Position numbers and translations under genes: made by a program. 64,000 nucleotides of DNA from Neurospora intermedia (Eukaryota; Ascomycota; Sordariomycetes; Sordariales; Sordariaceae). Below, piece by piece: positions 36,135 through 51,890 of this stretch (position 1 is its first letter; each line of letters starts with the position of its first letter). The stretch spans positions 1,054,001 to 1,118,000 of the forward strand of contig BTPP01000004.1 in the NCBI GenBank assembly GCA_037102815.1. The letters run 5' to 3'. The notes beneath the pieces are model-generated. The model was given only the letters and a program-made list of their open reading frames with translations. It made no database searches and was not told the DNA's origin.

Positions 36135-37142
36135 ATGACATTTTCAATCAATTGTTCCATGCGCTCAACAGCCCTCCGCTATGCTGTTCAGCGCACAACA
36201 GCGTTGATTCTTCCCACCCCGCCGCGTGTTTCAATCTCCCGCCCAACTTCATTCTCACCCTCACCCTCATTTCTCACCATCACCGCCACCACCACCAACC
36301 ACAACGATGCCACCACCACCCTCTTTTCACCTGGTTTCAGACGCTTCACCACCACCCCTCAAGCCGCCAGACAGAAGAAACAAAGACTAGCCCACAACAA
36401 CGAACCCGTTCCCGATTCTCCTCCCACCACCGACTTTGGCGAGATGGACATGCTAGGCCAGACGCCCGTCCCGTCCACGGCTATCGACGAGTGCTTCCAT
36501 GATGGGTTTGCGCTGAACAGTGGGGTGCAAGTGACGGGGGGCAGTGGGGTGTTGTTGGTGAGTGGTGAGGCTTTTGAGTGGCGGCCTTGGGTGCCGGTTG
36601 TTGCTGGTACTGGTACTGGTACTGGTACTGAGGGGGAGAAGATGGGAAAGGCAGGAGTAGTACCACCAAAAAGAAGAAAGCTTGTGAATGAAAAGGGCCA
36701 GTGGGATGTGTCGAGTGAAGAGCAGTGGGGGTTTCTGGGAAGGTTGTGGCCTCGGCCTGGTACGTCTCATTCTTTTTTTCCTTTTTTTCTTCTTCTTCTT
36801 TGCTTTTGTCGTATCCTCTCTCCCTCTCCCAATGACAGTGGATCTATCTATGGCTACTGCGCACCTACCTCACCTCAAGGAATAAGGAACAAAAACAACA
36901 ACAGAACTAAAACATTAACTCCTACCCAATGGGGGGGGAAAAAAACAGACCTCCTGATCCTCGGTGTCGGCCCCTCCCTCCGTCCCCTCTCGCCTGCTAC
37001 TAGAGCCATGATCAACAGCATGGGCATCCGAGTCGAAGTGCTGGACACGAGAAATGCGGCATCGCAGTATAACTTGCTAGCGACAGAGAGGGGAGTGGAT
37101 CAGGTTGCTGCTGCGTTGGTGCCGCTTGGTTGGAGGGAGTAA
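36135..37142 (+). CDS. NDUFAF3-like mitochondrial complex I assembly factor (DUF498 family)
   Basis: Predicted helper for assembly of NADH:ubiquinone oxidoreductase in mitochondria. Two exons, 36135-36759 and 36949-37142, give 272 residues. The N-terminus is rich in Arg, Ser and Thr without acidic residues, as in a presequence (SMRSTALRYAVQRTTALILP). The family core follows: DECFHDGFALNSGVQVTGGS, GEAFEWRPW, then WPRPDLLILGVGPSLRPLSP and INSMGIRVEVLDTRNAASQY. A low-complexity insert made of repeated GGTACT (Gly-Thr repeats, about 36603-36632) interrupts the core. The intron is 189 nt, a multiple of three and without an in-frame stop, so a retained intron would add 63 residues between WPRP and DLLILG. 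The family alignment supports removal of the intron. Confidence 0.9.
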   Translation: MTFSINCSMRSTALRYAVQRTTALILPTPPRVSISRPTSFSPSPSFLTITATTTNHNDATTTLFSPGFRRFTTTPQAARQKKQRLAHNNEPVPDSPPTTDFGEMDMLGQTPVPSTAIDECFHDGFALNSGVQVTGGSGVLLVSGEAFEWRPWVPVVAGTGTGTGTEGEKMGKAGVVPPKRRKLVNEKGQWDVSSEEQWGFLGRLWPRPGTSHSFFPFFLLLLCFCRILSPSPNDSGSIYGYCAPTSPQGIRNKNNNRTKTLTPTQWGGKKTDLLILGVGPSLRPLSPATRAMINSMGIRVEVLDTRNAASQYNLLATERGVDQVAAALVPLGWRE

Positions 37143-38306
37143 GTAGGGCTGTGGGTATGAGTGAGATCTGGGCAAGAAGGTTGGGGAATGTGGTAATGGT
37201 TATGAGGATTCATGAGGGGATTGGGGGAAGAGGGCGAAGTATGTATATGTATGTGGAAGTGACATTTGACTCAGGATGATTGGCTGGCTGGCGACGATGA
37301 TAACAGGACTCGGTGTCCATTAGGATTCGAGGCAGAAAAGACAGAGGCTCCATATTCCATATGCTGGGGAGGATATGGTTCCGGTGGTTAACAGAACAAA
37401 ACAAAACAAGACAGACCAGAACAGGACTCGATATCGTGGGGGGATGATATACGAGGTAGAGGAACAGGTTAGATCAACTACACTTAGCCGTGTATAGAAG
37501 AGTGTGGGGTGTATGATGTTATTTATATATTTTGTTGGGCAAATTTGCTCCTCTGTCATCATCTTTGTTTGGCCTCTACGAGCTACTAGCGAGTTGTTCT
37601 CTGGAGTCTTTTTAAAGTTTGTCTTTGGTCCTCTGCAAATGCCGGATTTTGCCTCCTTGCTCTGAACCTGGGAGGTATTTCGACATTTGTTATATCGCCA
37701 GGATACCGAGATCAAGGAGACAGGCAGGGGCACCGCTCAACTCGAATTTAGAATTGCATCCACTTCCGTTGAGGTTTATTTTACATCTGGTTCAGCCATT
37801 CGAATATAAGGAAAGCTCCTAGTAATGATCTAGAAAGCCCAACGGACTCTGAGCATTTGATACATAATGGTACACTATATAACATCACTTATGAGCCACG
37901 TTGACGACAGCTTCCAAGATCGCTCTGTACAGAGGTCTATTCGCGGCAAAACTGCTACTCAAACATGTGATTGTGCAAGGCTATGCTCGCCTCCTTCAAC
38001 CATATTCCTACATAGACCACCTTGTGTGGCCAGTGCATATCATTCTTTTTTGTTTTGTCTAATCCCATACAGTCATGTCAGACATGCATAAGTCTACATA
38101 ACGGAATTTTCCCGGTATGCCGTGACTTATCCGAGGGTACAAATCCTTTTCCACACGACCTGATCTCTTTGATAGATCTAGAGCATATGCGAGAACCTAA
38201 CCTTCATTTCGCAATCATTCATATCATGGCCAAGATCCTAGCTTGGCCAATGAATAGCATTGAAAACGCCATGAACATTCGATCCATCTGTCGTCCTTTG
38301 CCGCTT
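37143..38306. other. Convergent 3' regions
   Basis: Lies between the NDUFAF3-like gene (plus) and the C9-methyltransferase gene (minus). No gene-like frame or RNA gene seen. Confidence 0.5.
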
Positions 38307-40116
38307 CTAGTTGGCAGGGACAGTGGGGAACTCGACGGCGTTAGCCTGGGCCCAAGACTCGAGGTTGGCGCGGGTGTTCTTGAGAGCGCCGAGCAAACCC
38401 TGCTGGGTGTGGATGGCCTCAGCTCTGTGGACAGAGTTGAGGTTCTTGACCAGAGTCATCTGGTAGCAAGTGGCAGATCCCTGGCGAGCGATGATGGTAG
38501 AGTAGGCAAGGAAGAACTCCCAGATCTGAAGGATCGTGTTAGTCGTGAACACTTGACAATACGACGAATGGATCTTAAACTTACGCGGAACCATCTCTTG
38601 CCGTACTTGGCAACAACCTTCTCACGGTTGGCCATCCAGTTGCGGTACCACCTCCAGAGAGTAGCAGAGTAGTGGACACCAATGGTATCAACAGCGCGAA
38701 CCTCAAAACCAGCCTTCTCGAACTGATCAATGTACCAGCCGAGAGGAGTAGAAGCGTCAGCACCAGGGAAAATGTGCTTGTTCATGAAGAGACCCCAGAT
38801 CAAATCCTCGTACTGCCAGCTCTTACGGAGACCGGCGAGCTGGAAGACGGCAATACCATCATCATCGAGCATGTTGTAGACCTGCTTCATGAATCCCTTG
38901 AAGTGACGGACACCGACGTGCTCAGCCATCTCGAGACAGGTGATCTTGTTGTACTTGCCCTCGGGAACGGGGATATCACGGTAGTCCATGCACAGAATCT
39001 TGCTCTGCTCCTCGGGAATGCCAGCGTTGCGGAGAGCCTTGTTACCCCAGGCGGTCTGGTTACGGCCGAGAGTGATACCGGTAGCCTTGACACCATAGTT
39101 GACACTGGCGAAGCGGGCGAGGGTACCCCAGCCGCAGCCGATATCGAGCAGTCTCTCGCCCTCCTTGAGGTCAGCCTTCTCGCAAACAATGGCAAGCTTG
39201 TTATCTTGGAGCTCCTCGAGGGTCTCCTCCTTGTTGGGGTCCGAGATGACGCCAGAGGTGTAGATCATACGGGGGCCAAGGAACCAGGAGTAGAAGTCAT
39301 CACCGCGGTCATAGTGGTCGCGAACCTGCTCCTCATCTGGTGGCGCCAGCTTGTTAGCATAGTGTTCAAGACATGGCTCGGGCAGCAACGGAAGAAGGCG
39401 GAGACATACCCTGGGAACGAGTGTGCATGAGAACCTCGGGGATCATGCCAGTAACGAAGAACTTGATCAGGCCATAAGTGAAGCGGAAGCTGGCCCAGTC
39501 GTGGCGGTACTCCATGACGTCGAGAGCATCGCCGTTGAAGTCAACCTCCTCGTTGAAGTACATCTCGTGGAAGGTCTCCATGGGGATCTTGTTCTTGCCG
39601 CTGTACTTGAGCTTGTCCTCGGGGTTCTTGAAGGTGAGGTAGTGCTCCACCGGGCGACCGGGGAACTTGGCCTTTTCATTCTTGCGCGGGGAGAACATGG
39701 AATGGGCCACCCAGAAGCCGGCAAGCAGGGGGACAGTGGTGAAGAGGGCAAAGAAGAGGGTGGTCTTCAAGCCACCGCCGACCTTCCATGAGAAGTAGTA
39801 GGGGACACCGAAGAGGATGCTGAAGAGCGCAAGGTTGGAGAAGCTCTCGGTACCGGCAGCATCGGCGGGCAGCGGGGCATTCTTGATGGCGGGGAACTAG
39901 CACAGGAAACGGAGTGTTAGCGAAGCTCTACCGGACGCGTTGTTGAAGCGCGTCTTTCCAACACAGCGAGAGAGAGAGAGAGAGAGAGATACATACAGTG
40001 GTGGTGCGAACACCACACTCCTCCTTGGGCTTTTCGGTGTTGGAGGGGGGCTGCGCGGGAGTCTCAACGAAGGTGTACGCGGGACTCGCGCCGCTGACGC
40101 TATGCGACTCCGACAT
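38307..40116 (-). CDS. Sphingolipid C9-methyltransferase
   Basis: Methylates carbon 9 of the long-chain base of fungal glucosylceramide, using S-adenosylmethionine, at ER-type membranes. Four exons, 40116-39997, 39896-39410, 39336-38585 and 38525-38307, code 525 residues, the usual size. After a hydrophilic start come two adjacent membrane segments (ALFSILFGVPYYFSW and TTLFFALFTTVPLLAGFWVA). The catalytic part belongs to the cyclopropane-fatty-acid-synthase family: VRDHYDRGDDFYSWFLGPRM, SAM site RLLDIGCGWGTLARFAS, MDYRDIP and CLEMAEHVGVRHF. The membrane segments and the fungal motifs separate it from soluble bacterial cyclopropane synthases. The third exon begins within a GAT codon, and the frame is consistent throughout. 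Confidence 0.94.
39968..39989. repeat. (GA)n microsatellite in intron 1 of the C9-methyltransferase gene
   Basis: About eleven GA units lie directly after the splice donor; on the gene's strand this is a (TC)n tract immediately downstream of GTATGTAT. Confidence 0.85.
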
Positions 40117-41647
40117 GATGACAGAAGCTCGCCGCAGAGCAATGCGGTACGGACTCTGTGTGGTTGTGGGGGTAAAGAGAGGTGGTGTGTACTTTGGGAT
40201 CAGGAAGATTCCAAGTAGTACATGGAGAGAGGGAAAAAAAAAAAGAAAGAAAGAAAAAAAAAACCAAGACTGACGGGAGGAGAGAAGAGGAGGGGGTGGT
40301 TCGTTTTGAGGACACTACTACTACGTGACAGGTCTCCAGCAAAAGATGGGATGAACTTGGAGCTAGTGCCCGGTTATGCCAGTGTGTCCCGTCCCATGTC
40401 CCAAATCCCAATCCCGGGCAGCTTCTGAAGCCGCCGCCGCTCTGTGTGTGGCCTGTGGTCTCAACCCAATGAGTAAACCACAGGGCAACTTCCACTTCCA
40501 GGTTCCTCAGCAACTGGACGGTCTTAGCCCCGCCCCAGTTGATAGTAGTACCCGACTCTCACGCGTTCTCACTGGAGGTGCGCCTGGCTGGACCCCTAGG
40601 TCTCGCTGCGAGGTGCATGAGCTACTGGGCGGTGTGGATGCGTGGCTGGGATTGGGACAGCTGGCCGGCCACTTGATGTGGGGTTGTAGGTACGTAGAAC
40701 CCATTCGCTAGGTAGGTAGTCTGAAGATGGGACCTGAAGTGGAAGCTGTGCCTTTGGCGGGACGGGACGACGACAATGGGCAATGGCATCAAACAGGACA
40801 GGTATTGTTTACCTACCTCTACACTACTCAGTCCTCCATTGTCACAAGCAGACCGACGGGACTGCCACTGACTGCACAAGAAGTGAGTAGGGGTAGTAAC
40901 CGTGCACGGGCACCCGGGGAGACCGCAAGGGTCCTCAGTCGTAACGCTTAGTTGCTCAACTTCATTCCATGTTCATTCGTTTCCTCCAAGCTGCCCGCAT
41001 CACGCGCTCTGGGTTCCCCAAACCACCTATGCTGGCACGGATATGCATCCCATCATTGTTGGTGAAACATTGATAGGGGAAAGAAAGGGGCATTCAGAAT
41101 GCCCGGTGCTTCATTCCAAAGATACCTACTGTAAGGCCGGCTAAGTTGGAATGTTCTGTCTTCCTTCCTTTCGGTATGGTCATGTCTTGTGTGTCTGGTC
41201 TTGCCCCGCGAAGATTCAGTTCCGTGACCAAATCGGAGCTCTCCCGGTCTTATCTATTAAGATAAAATCGAACAATCACTGGAGAAAACGATTAAGTCCC
41301 CCCATCCTTGTATTGACCCCATACCATTACCCAACGACTCGTAACGTAAGTGGATCACTATCCGCATCACCTCGATCGACAACATCCTCAAACTCAAGTT
41401 ACCTTTTTATCCCCAGACACCAGCTACGTTCAAGTATTCCACCTTTGAGAATCTAGATTGCACTTTGGCCTGGACCCCTATTCTATGTTTAGAAGGAGCC
41501 TAGCGTATGTCTTAGACGCAAGCGAGGAGCCTCAAGTTAACATTCGTTTGCATGTTATTGAAAACACTTTGCGGAAATCTCATTGAAGCTCAAGCTGAAA
41601 ATCCAAGATCAACTGAAAAGGGGGTCGGTCAGTGTGTCTCACACCTC
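40117..41647. other. Promoter of the C9-methyltransferase gene and 3' region of the alpha-glucosidase gene
   Basis: About 1.5 kb between two minus-strand genes. Contains an A-rich run near 40231-40262 and TACCTA/TAGGTA motifs near 40709-40721 and 40810-40822. No gene found. Confidence 0.5.
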
Positions 41648-46402
<4,755 letters not shown>

Positions 46403-48279
46403 ATGTCCAATAACGACAACCTTGCCCCTCGAGGGCCACACACATCCGACGATGAGGAGAGAACAGCATCAACGCCCCCTCTCTCCGCCGCGGCACGCGA
46501 AAATGCCACACCTCACCGCACCCAGTTCTTCGGTGCGAGTGAATACGACCAAGATCTAGCCCTTCTTGCCGAGAAAAGGGAGCAAGAAATGACTTTCAAG
46601 CACGCATTCATTGGAGATCTCTGTTTGATCATGTACTCGCTCGGCTACTCCGGGACTATCATCATGGAGGGTTACGGCATGGCACTCCTCACGTATTTCT
46701 TCAGCGTGGAACCTTTCAACGCGAAGTACGGTGTCTTCGACACCACGACCGGAAAATATGAGGTATGTTGCACTGCTCAGTCCCATAGTGGTTGGAACCG
46801 TGTCGTCTAGAATAGAGGACAATGCTAACACGGATATCTCATCAGCTTGCGTACAAATGGAAGGCCCTTTTGCCCTTGTTGTCCCAACTCGGCGCGATCA
46901 TCGGCGTCGTCCTTACATCATTCTTCGTGAACTGGGTTGGGTACAAGCACACTGTTCTTTTCATGCTCATCCTCTGCGCGGCATTTGGCTTCGTACCCTT
47001 CTTCGCCAACAACGTCGTCATCTTGGCGATCGGCTGTCTGGTCCAGGGCATCCCGTGGGGCGTATTTCAAGTCGCTAGTCCCGCCTACTCCTCCGAAATT
47101 GCTTCGTTGCGGATGCGGCCAATCTTGACCACATGGAACAATCTGTGCTGGATCATCGGTCAACTCTTGGCCTCTGCCGTCGCATTTGGCTTCCATAGGC
47201 TTCAAAATGAGTGGGCCTACAGGGTGCCCTTCGCCCTGAACTGGGTCTTCATCGCCTTTCTCTTTGTTGCCATTTTCGTTGCCCCCGAGTCTCCATACTG
47301 GTATCTCCAGAAAAACAGGGTAGAGGATGCTCACAATGCCATCAAGAAGCTCGTCCGCAAGGGATCCGAGGAACGCACCCAGGAGAAGCTTGCTTTGATG
47401 CAGCACGCCATCTGCCATGAAATGAAGCACGTTGCCGACAACCAGACCAGATGGCAGAGAATCAGCGCCATGTTCAGAGGCACTGACAGAAGGCGTACCG
47501 AAATTACCTGCAATACATGGATGATTCAAGCCCTCTGCGGTTCGAGCCTCATTGGTTGGGCTCCCAAGCTATTCGAGTCTGTTGGCATGGCAAGCGACAA
47601 GGCACTGGCCATGAACATTGCCTTGCCCTGTGCCGGAATTGTGGGCACAATTGCGTCTTGGTGGTTGATGCAAAAGATGGGACGTCGACGGATCTTTTTC
47701 TGGGGCCTAATCAGCATGGCCATCATGCTCACTGTGTGCGGTGCCGCCTCGCTAGCTACAACTCTGGAGTCCGTGTCCGCTGCCGGAGCGATCCTCGTTG
47801 TGTATACTGCCGTCTATGACCTGACCATCGGCCCCATTTGCTACTCAATTGTTTCCGATATCCCTTCGGTTCGCCTCCGCACACAGACCATTGCTCTCGC
47901 ACGTGGCCTTTACCTGGCGGCCAATCTCTTCAATATGTTCCTTACCCCCAAGATGCTCGGAATGGACTCGAAGAGCTGGAGATGGGGCGCCAAGACGGGT
48001 TTTCTTTACGCAGGCTTCTGTGGTCTCGGAGCTCTGTACACGTTCTACCGCATCCCGGAAACCAAGGATATCTCTGTCCGAGGACTCAGCATTCTTTTCA
48101 ACGAGAAAGTGAAGGCGAGAAAATTCAGCGCTACGAAGGCTGCGGAACTGGAAAAATCGCCAGGGGCTGCAGCTTCCATGACTAGCATCAGCGATAACAC
48201 CGTCTCAGTCCTTGACCAGGCTGTGGAGCCCAAGATTGCTTCTCCCGCTAGGGCTGCGTCTGCTAAGAACAACAACTGA
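46403..48279 (+). CDS. MFS sugar transporter, alpha-glucoside/maltose permease type
   Basis: Plasma-membrane proton symporter of the major facilitator sugar family, likely importing maltose or related alpha-glucosides. Two exons, 46403-46762 and 46846-48279, code 597 residues. A long hydrophilic N-terminus (about 70 residues) precedes the membrane segments; seen in order are LCLIMYSLGYSGTIIMEGYG, LLSQLGAIIGVVLTSFFVNW, LVQGIPWGVFQ, the sugar-family motif APESPYWYLQK, and the second-half motif MGRRRIFFWGLISMAIML. About twelve segments fit the family. The first intron falls between GKYE and LAYKWKA, which rebuilds the common MAL11-type order. Its divergent neighbour is an alpha-glucosidase. The maltose assignment rests on family resemblance and on that neighbour. 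Confidence 0.92.
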
Positions 48280-48756
48280 GCAGGAAGATGTTACCTATGA
48301 ACTAGATTACCTAGTCTTGGCGTCGGCGCAGGACGGAGGAATGGAGCTTTTGAGGCAAAATAGCTATGACGGAGGACGGAGACAGTGCTGGAGGACAGGC
48401 GGTGCTGTCACTCCCTCTACATTGCGGGGTTTGGAAGTTAGCACTGGATAACAGCGATGCCGGTGACATGGGTGCAAAAAAAATAGTATTGACCTACTCT
48501 ATAGGGTTAAGTTGTAGTCTTTCCTTATTAGCTATTATTGAATTAGGAACGAAACCACGTTACACAATCGTACCTCGCCTGATGATTCCATGAATTCCGT
48601 TTGATGTTGTTGCTGTCAGGATAAGGCCTGAGCTGTCTGGCCACATGAAAGGTCAGGATCAAGAGCAACCGGCCCGCTCGAGATAGTGACAATGAGTTGT
48701 TTCTTGCAGCATTCAGGTTTGGTGGTAATGAGAGCACCTCGAGCCATGATGACCTC
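48280..48756. other. Convergent gap between transporter and Spp2 genes
   Basis: Holds the two 3' untranslated regions; no gene seen. Confidence 0.5.
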
Positions 48757-49860
48757 TCACCTCTCCCCCCTCCGCTCCCTCTCCCTTTCCCTCTCCTGCT
48801 TGTAGCTGCTCTCCCCGTGCCGATACTCCATCCTCTGTTTCTTCTTGTTCTCTTCCCTCCTATAATCCTCCAGCCTGACAGGCCTCGAGTCCCTCCCCCT
48901 CGAATCTCCTCCGCCCCGTCCACTGATCTTCTGGTTCCACGCATCCAGCTCCTCCGCCCCCTTGGCGTCCTTGGCTCCCAACCCGGCCAGGTTCGCGTGC
49001 TTATGCGTCACCTCCTTCACCTTTCCGCGCATCTTGCCGTCCCAGCCAAACTGTTTGAGTAAAGTGGCGCCAAAGTCGTCGATGGGCACGGCACGGTAGT
49101 CTGAGTGATCGGGAGAGCGATCGCGGTCGTGGGAAGAGGGGGAGTGGGAGCGTTTGCGCTTGGATGTGGTGGAGGAGCCTTTGTTATCGAGAGAGAGGAG
49201 AGAGGAGAGGGCTTGCTCTTCAAGTGTTTGTGGGGGTTTTTCTTCTGGGGAGGGGGAACGGGGTTGTCGTTGGTGGTGAAAGGAGGAGGTGGGTTTGGTG
49301 GAGGAGGTGGTGGCGGTGGTGGCGGTGGTGGTGGATTTTGGGTTGATTGTTAGACCCCATTTGGGGGGAGCGGCTTCTGGTTCTTGGAGGTCTTTGGGGT
49401 CTTTGGGCTTGTGGTCGCGGTCGCGGGAACGGGATGTTGACCGTCGACGGGAGCGAGAAGTATCATCGTCTCTTGATGGCCTGCTGGATCTGTTGTTGTG
49501 TCTGTCTCTATCTTGGGACCTGTTGTCTCTCCTGCGATCACGGTTTCTGTCCCCGTCCCTGTTTCTATCCCTATCCCTATCTCTGCTACGGTCTCTGCGA
49601 TCTGAGCGAGCCCGGTTTTCCAACTCGTTGTCATCGCCATAGGTTGATATTTCGGTGATTGCTTGAACTCGTCCAGTGCGTTGTCCACCGGTTTCGTCAT
49701 CGTCGTCATCGGATTCGGAGGAGTAATGGTTCGAAGAAGCGCCGGCGTGGTGACGCCTGGTGTGGGTTGGTCGACTAGGTTTCTTGGTTTTGAAACTGGA
49801 TGAGGAAGATGATGTCCCTAGGGCGATGGTCACCCGGGGTTTGGAGTCTTGGTCGGTCAT
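48757..49860 (-). CDS. spp2: Pre-mRNA splicing factor Spp2 (G-patch-like)
   Basis: Nuclear cofactor that recruits and activates the DEAH helicase Prp2 in the spliceosome; the human relative is GPKOW. One exon of 367 residues. Most of the protein is charged low complexity, including Arg-Asp dipeptide runs like those of splicing factors (about residues 85-145). The diagnostic part is near residues 255-305: YRAVPIDDFGATLLKQFGWD and GKMRGKVKEVTHKHANLAGL, the Spp2/MOS2 G-patch pattern. The C-terminal tail is rich in Arg and Glu. The gene diverges from vid21 across 2 kb. Confidence 0.9.
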   Translation of the reverse strand: MTDQDSKPRVTIALGTSSSSSSFKTKKPSRPTHTRRHHAGASSNHYSSESDDDDDETGGQRTGRVQAITEISTYGDDNELENRARSDRRDRSRDRDRDRNRDGDRNRDRRRDNRSQDRDRHNNRSSRPSRDDDTSRSRRRSTSRSRDRDHKPKDPKDLQEPEAAPPKWGLTINPKSTTTATTATTSSTKPTSSFHHQRQPRSPSPEEKPPQTLEEQALSSLLSLDNKGSSTTSKRKRSHSPSSHDRDRSPDHSDYRAVPIDDFGATLLKQFGWDGKMRGKVKEVTHKHANLAGLGAKDAKGAEELDAWNQKISGRGGGDSRGRDSRPVRLEDYRREENKKKQRMEYRHGESSYKQERERERERRGER

Positions 49861-51890
49861 TGTGGTTGCTGTTGTTTTGATGGTTGATGTCAGGGTCAGA
49901 CTTTGGCTATTGGGGATGGATCAATGCGATCTCAATGCAATCTAGTTGACGCGCTGGAGGCGATAAGCGTTCTACTAGTTGCTTATCGCTTATAATGGAG
50001 AGCCGCTTGGGTGGTGCACAGACCACGGAATGTCACCCACGTCTGGCTCAAGACTCGTAGGCAGGCAACGGAAGTCTCCTGACACACAACTTAAGTCTGG
50101 TACAAGCGGACGACTGGATGTAGCCCGCGTCAACACCGACGGAGACCTACCCTGAACATAAGTATACAACGAACAACCTGTCTACTCAGCCTTTTACTTC
50201 CAATTTCTATGTGGACTCTACAGCGGGCTGCGACTCCAGCAACAAGCGTGTCTTCTCTTGATGCCCCATGTCCAGCAGGTTGCTCTTCTTTTCAAGAGAC
50301 CTCTTTTGCCTCTTTTGTCCATTTTCGCACTCAAGGCAGTCGCCAGAGCAACTTGATCTGCAAGATCTCTTCGTCATCATGCCGCGCCCATCTGGATGCT
50401 ACCGGAACCGAACCCCCCAAAACGCACATTTCTTTCTTCAAGCCTGGTGGTAGGTGAATGAAGTTGTTGCCTATCCTACCACATCCAGCACCTTCACTTC
50501 CACCATCTTCACTCACCTCTAGGTACTTCTGGGCTGCCCCTTTTATTCACATGCAATGGTTTGCTTCCGTCCGCTTTCAGGTTTCCTCACAACGAGTGTT
50601 GTTTGAGTTGTACTGATGAAAAAGAGTTCGTCCGAGCCATGCCCAGGGTCACACACTTTATAAACTTGACTCGCTCGAATTGCGATTCCCGCGAGAATTC
50701 CCACGGCCGTGGACGGATGGATCCTAGTGAGATCTGCCTCCTGCCTAGGAACGCACTGAGCAGTGGGGATGGATGTCGGGCGTCAAGATCAAGCCCTCGT
50801 TGTTTAAAGAATAAGTGACGAGAAGGTCTCACCCTCTGAAACTGCCTACTACAATGAAGGGAATCGAATGATGGGGATCCGTTTGTTTTGAGGGGGGATC
50901 AAAGATTCTGGAGAGCTGCTTCTTCTCAATGAGGAGGAAACTCCACCCCGCATCCGGGCAATGAACTATTCAATTGCAGTAGCATTTGATATTCAATCCT
51001 GCCATCATTTTGCCTTTGCCATGCCACCCCGGACTGCCCGGAGTTGGGGAACGGTCCGGTACCTCTAGGTAGGTAGGCTCGTCCGAGACAAAATAGATGA
51101 GACCAACCACCAAGAGGTCAGGGATACCAGTCCGCTACCGCTCGTCAAGGAAAAAAACAAAGGCCGTTGCGAGAGAGTGATATGGATTAAAGAACGATTC
51201 GAAAATACACCGGCCGGATTCCCATTTGGATATTTCTATTCAGGAATTGCCTAGGACTCAAGGTCAGAGGTGTTACAAAGACGTTTGGATGCGTAACTGG
51301 ATCCCCCTACTCAAGGTATATGTAATATCAAAGGTCTCAACTATTTTGTCCAGGACGAGGTAGGTAGAGGTACGTAGCAGGTACCTACCTCCTCCTGGGT
51401 TTGTTGATTCCTGGGCCACATTTTACAGAACCTCTGTGCGCTGAAAGCCTTCGTCCCCCCCAGCGCCGTTTCCCATCCAACACAGGTACAATAGTGCTAC
51501 ATCTCGAAGCACCTTTTTGCAGCAGGAACGCCCCGGCATACTCACTCGGGTTTTGTTGTTTTTTTCACTGCTGTTTGCCGCCCGATAGGCCCTTAGCATT
51601 TTTGGCCTTATCTACCGTGCTTCCCCTCCATCAAAAGAGTTCCCTCCCTACCAGTGCTAAACGTCTCGGCCAATTACCTGGCATGAACCCCCCTCCAAAA
51701 GCGCGATCAAAGGCAAAAAAACAGAATTTATCACCTTCATTCGCGTCGCTAAATCAATCAACGCAGCGACCAAGATCGTAACGCCATCGTAATCTATCCA
51801 TCGCCGCCTCTTTTTCCATCTGCTACGGTCCCTTAGCACCTAGGTGAACATCCGTTTAATTGATAAACGGATGTCGCGGCCGCCGATGAC
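49861..51890. other. Divergent promoter between spp2 and vid21
   Basis: About 2 kb without a supportable gene. TACCTA/TAGGTA palindromes cluster at 51060-51080 and 51359-51392. Small frames (up to 126 codons) have no motif. Confidence 0.5.

Noticed and set aside
38672-39430. 252-codon plus-strand frame opposite the C9-methyltransferase
   Set aside because: The minus strand carries the SAM-binding motifs; the plus frame has no recognisable domain.
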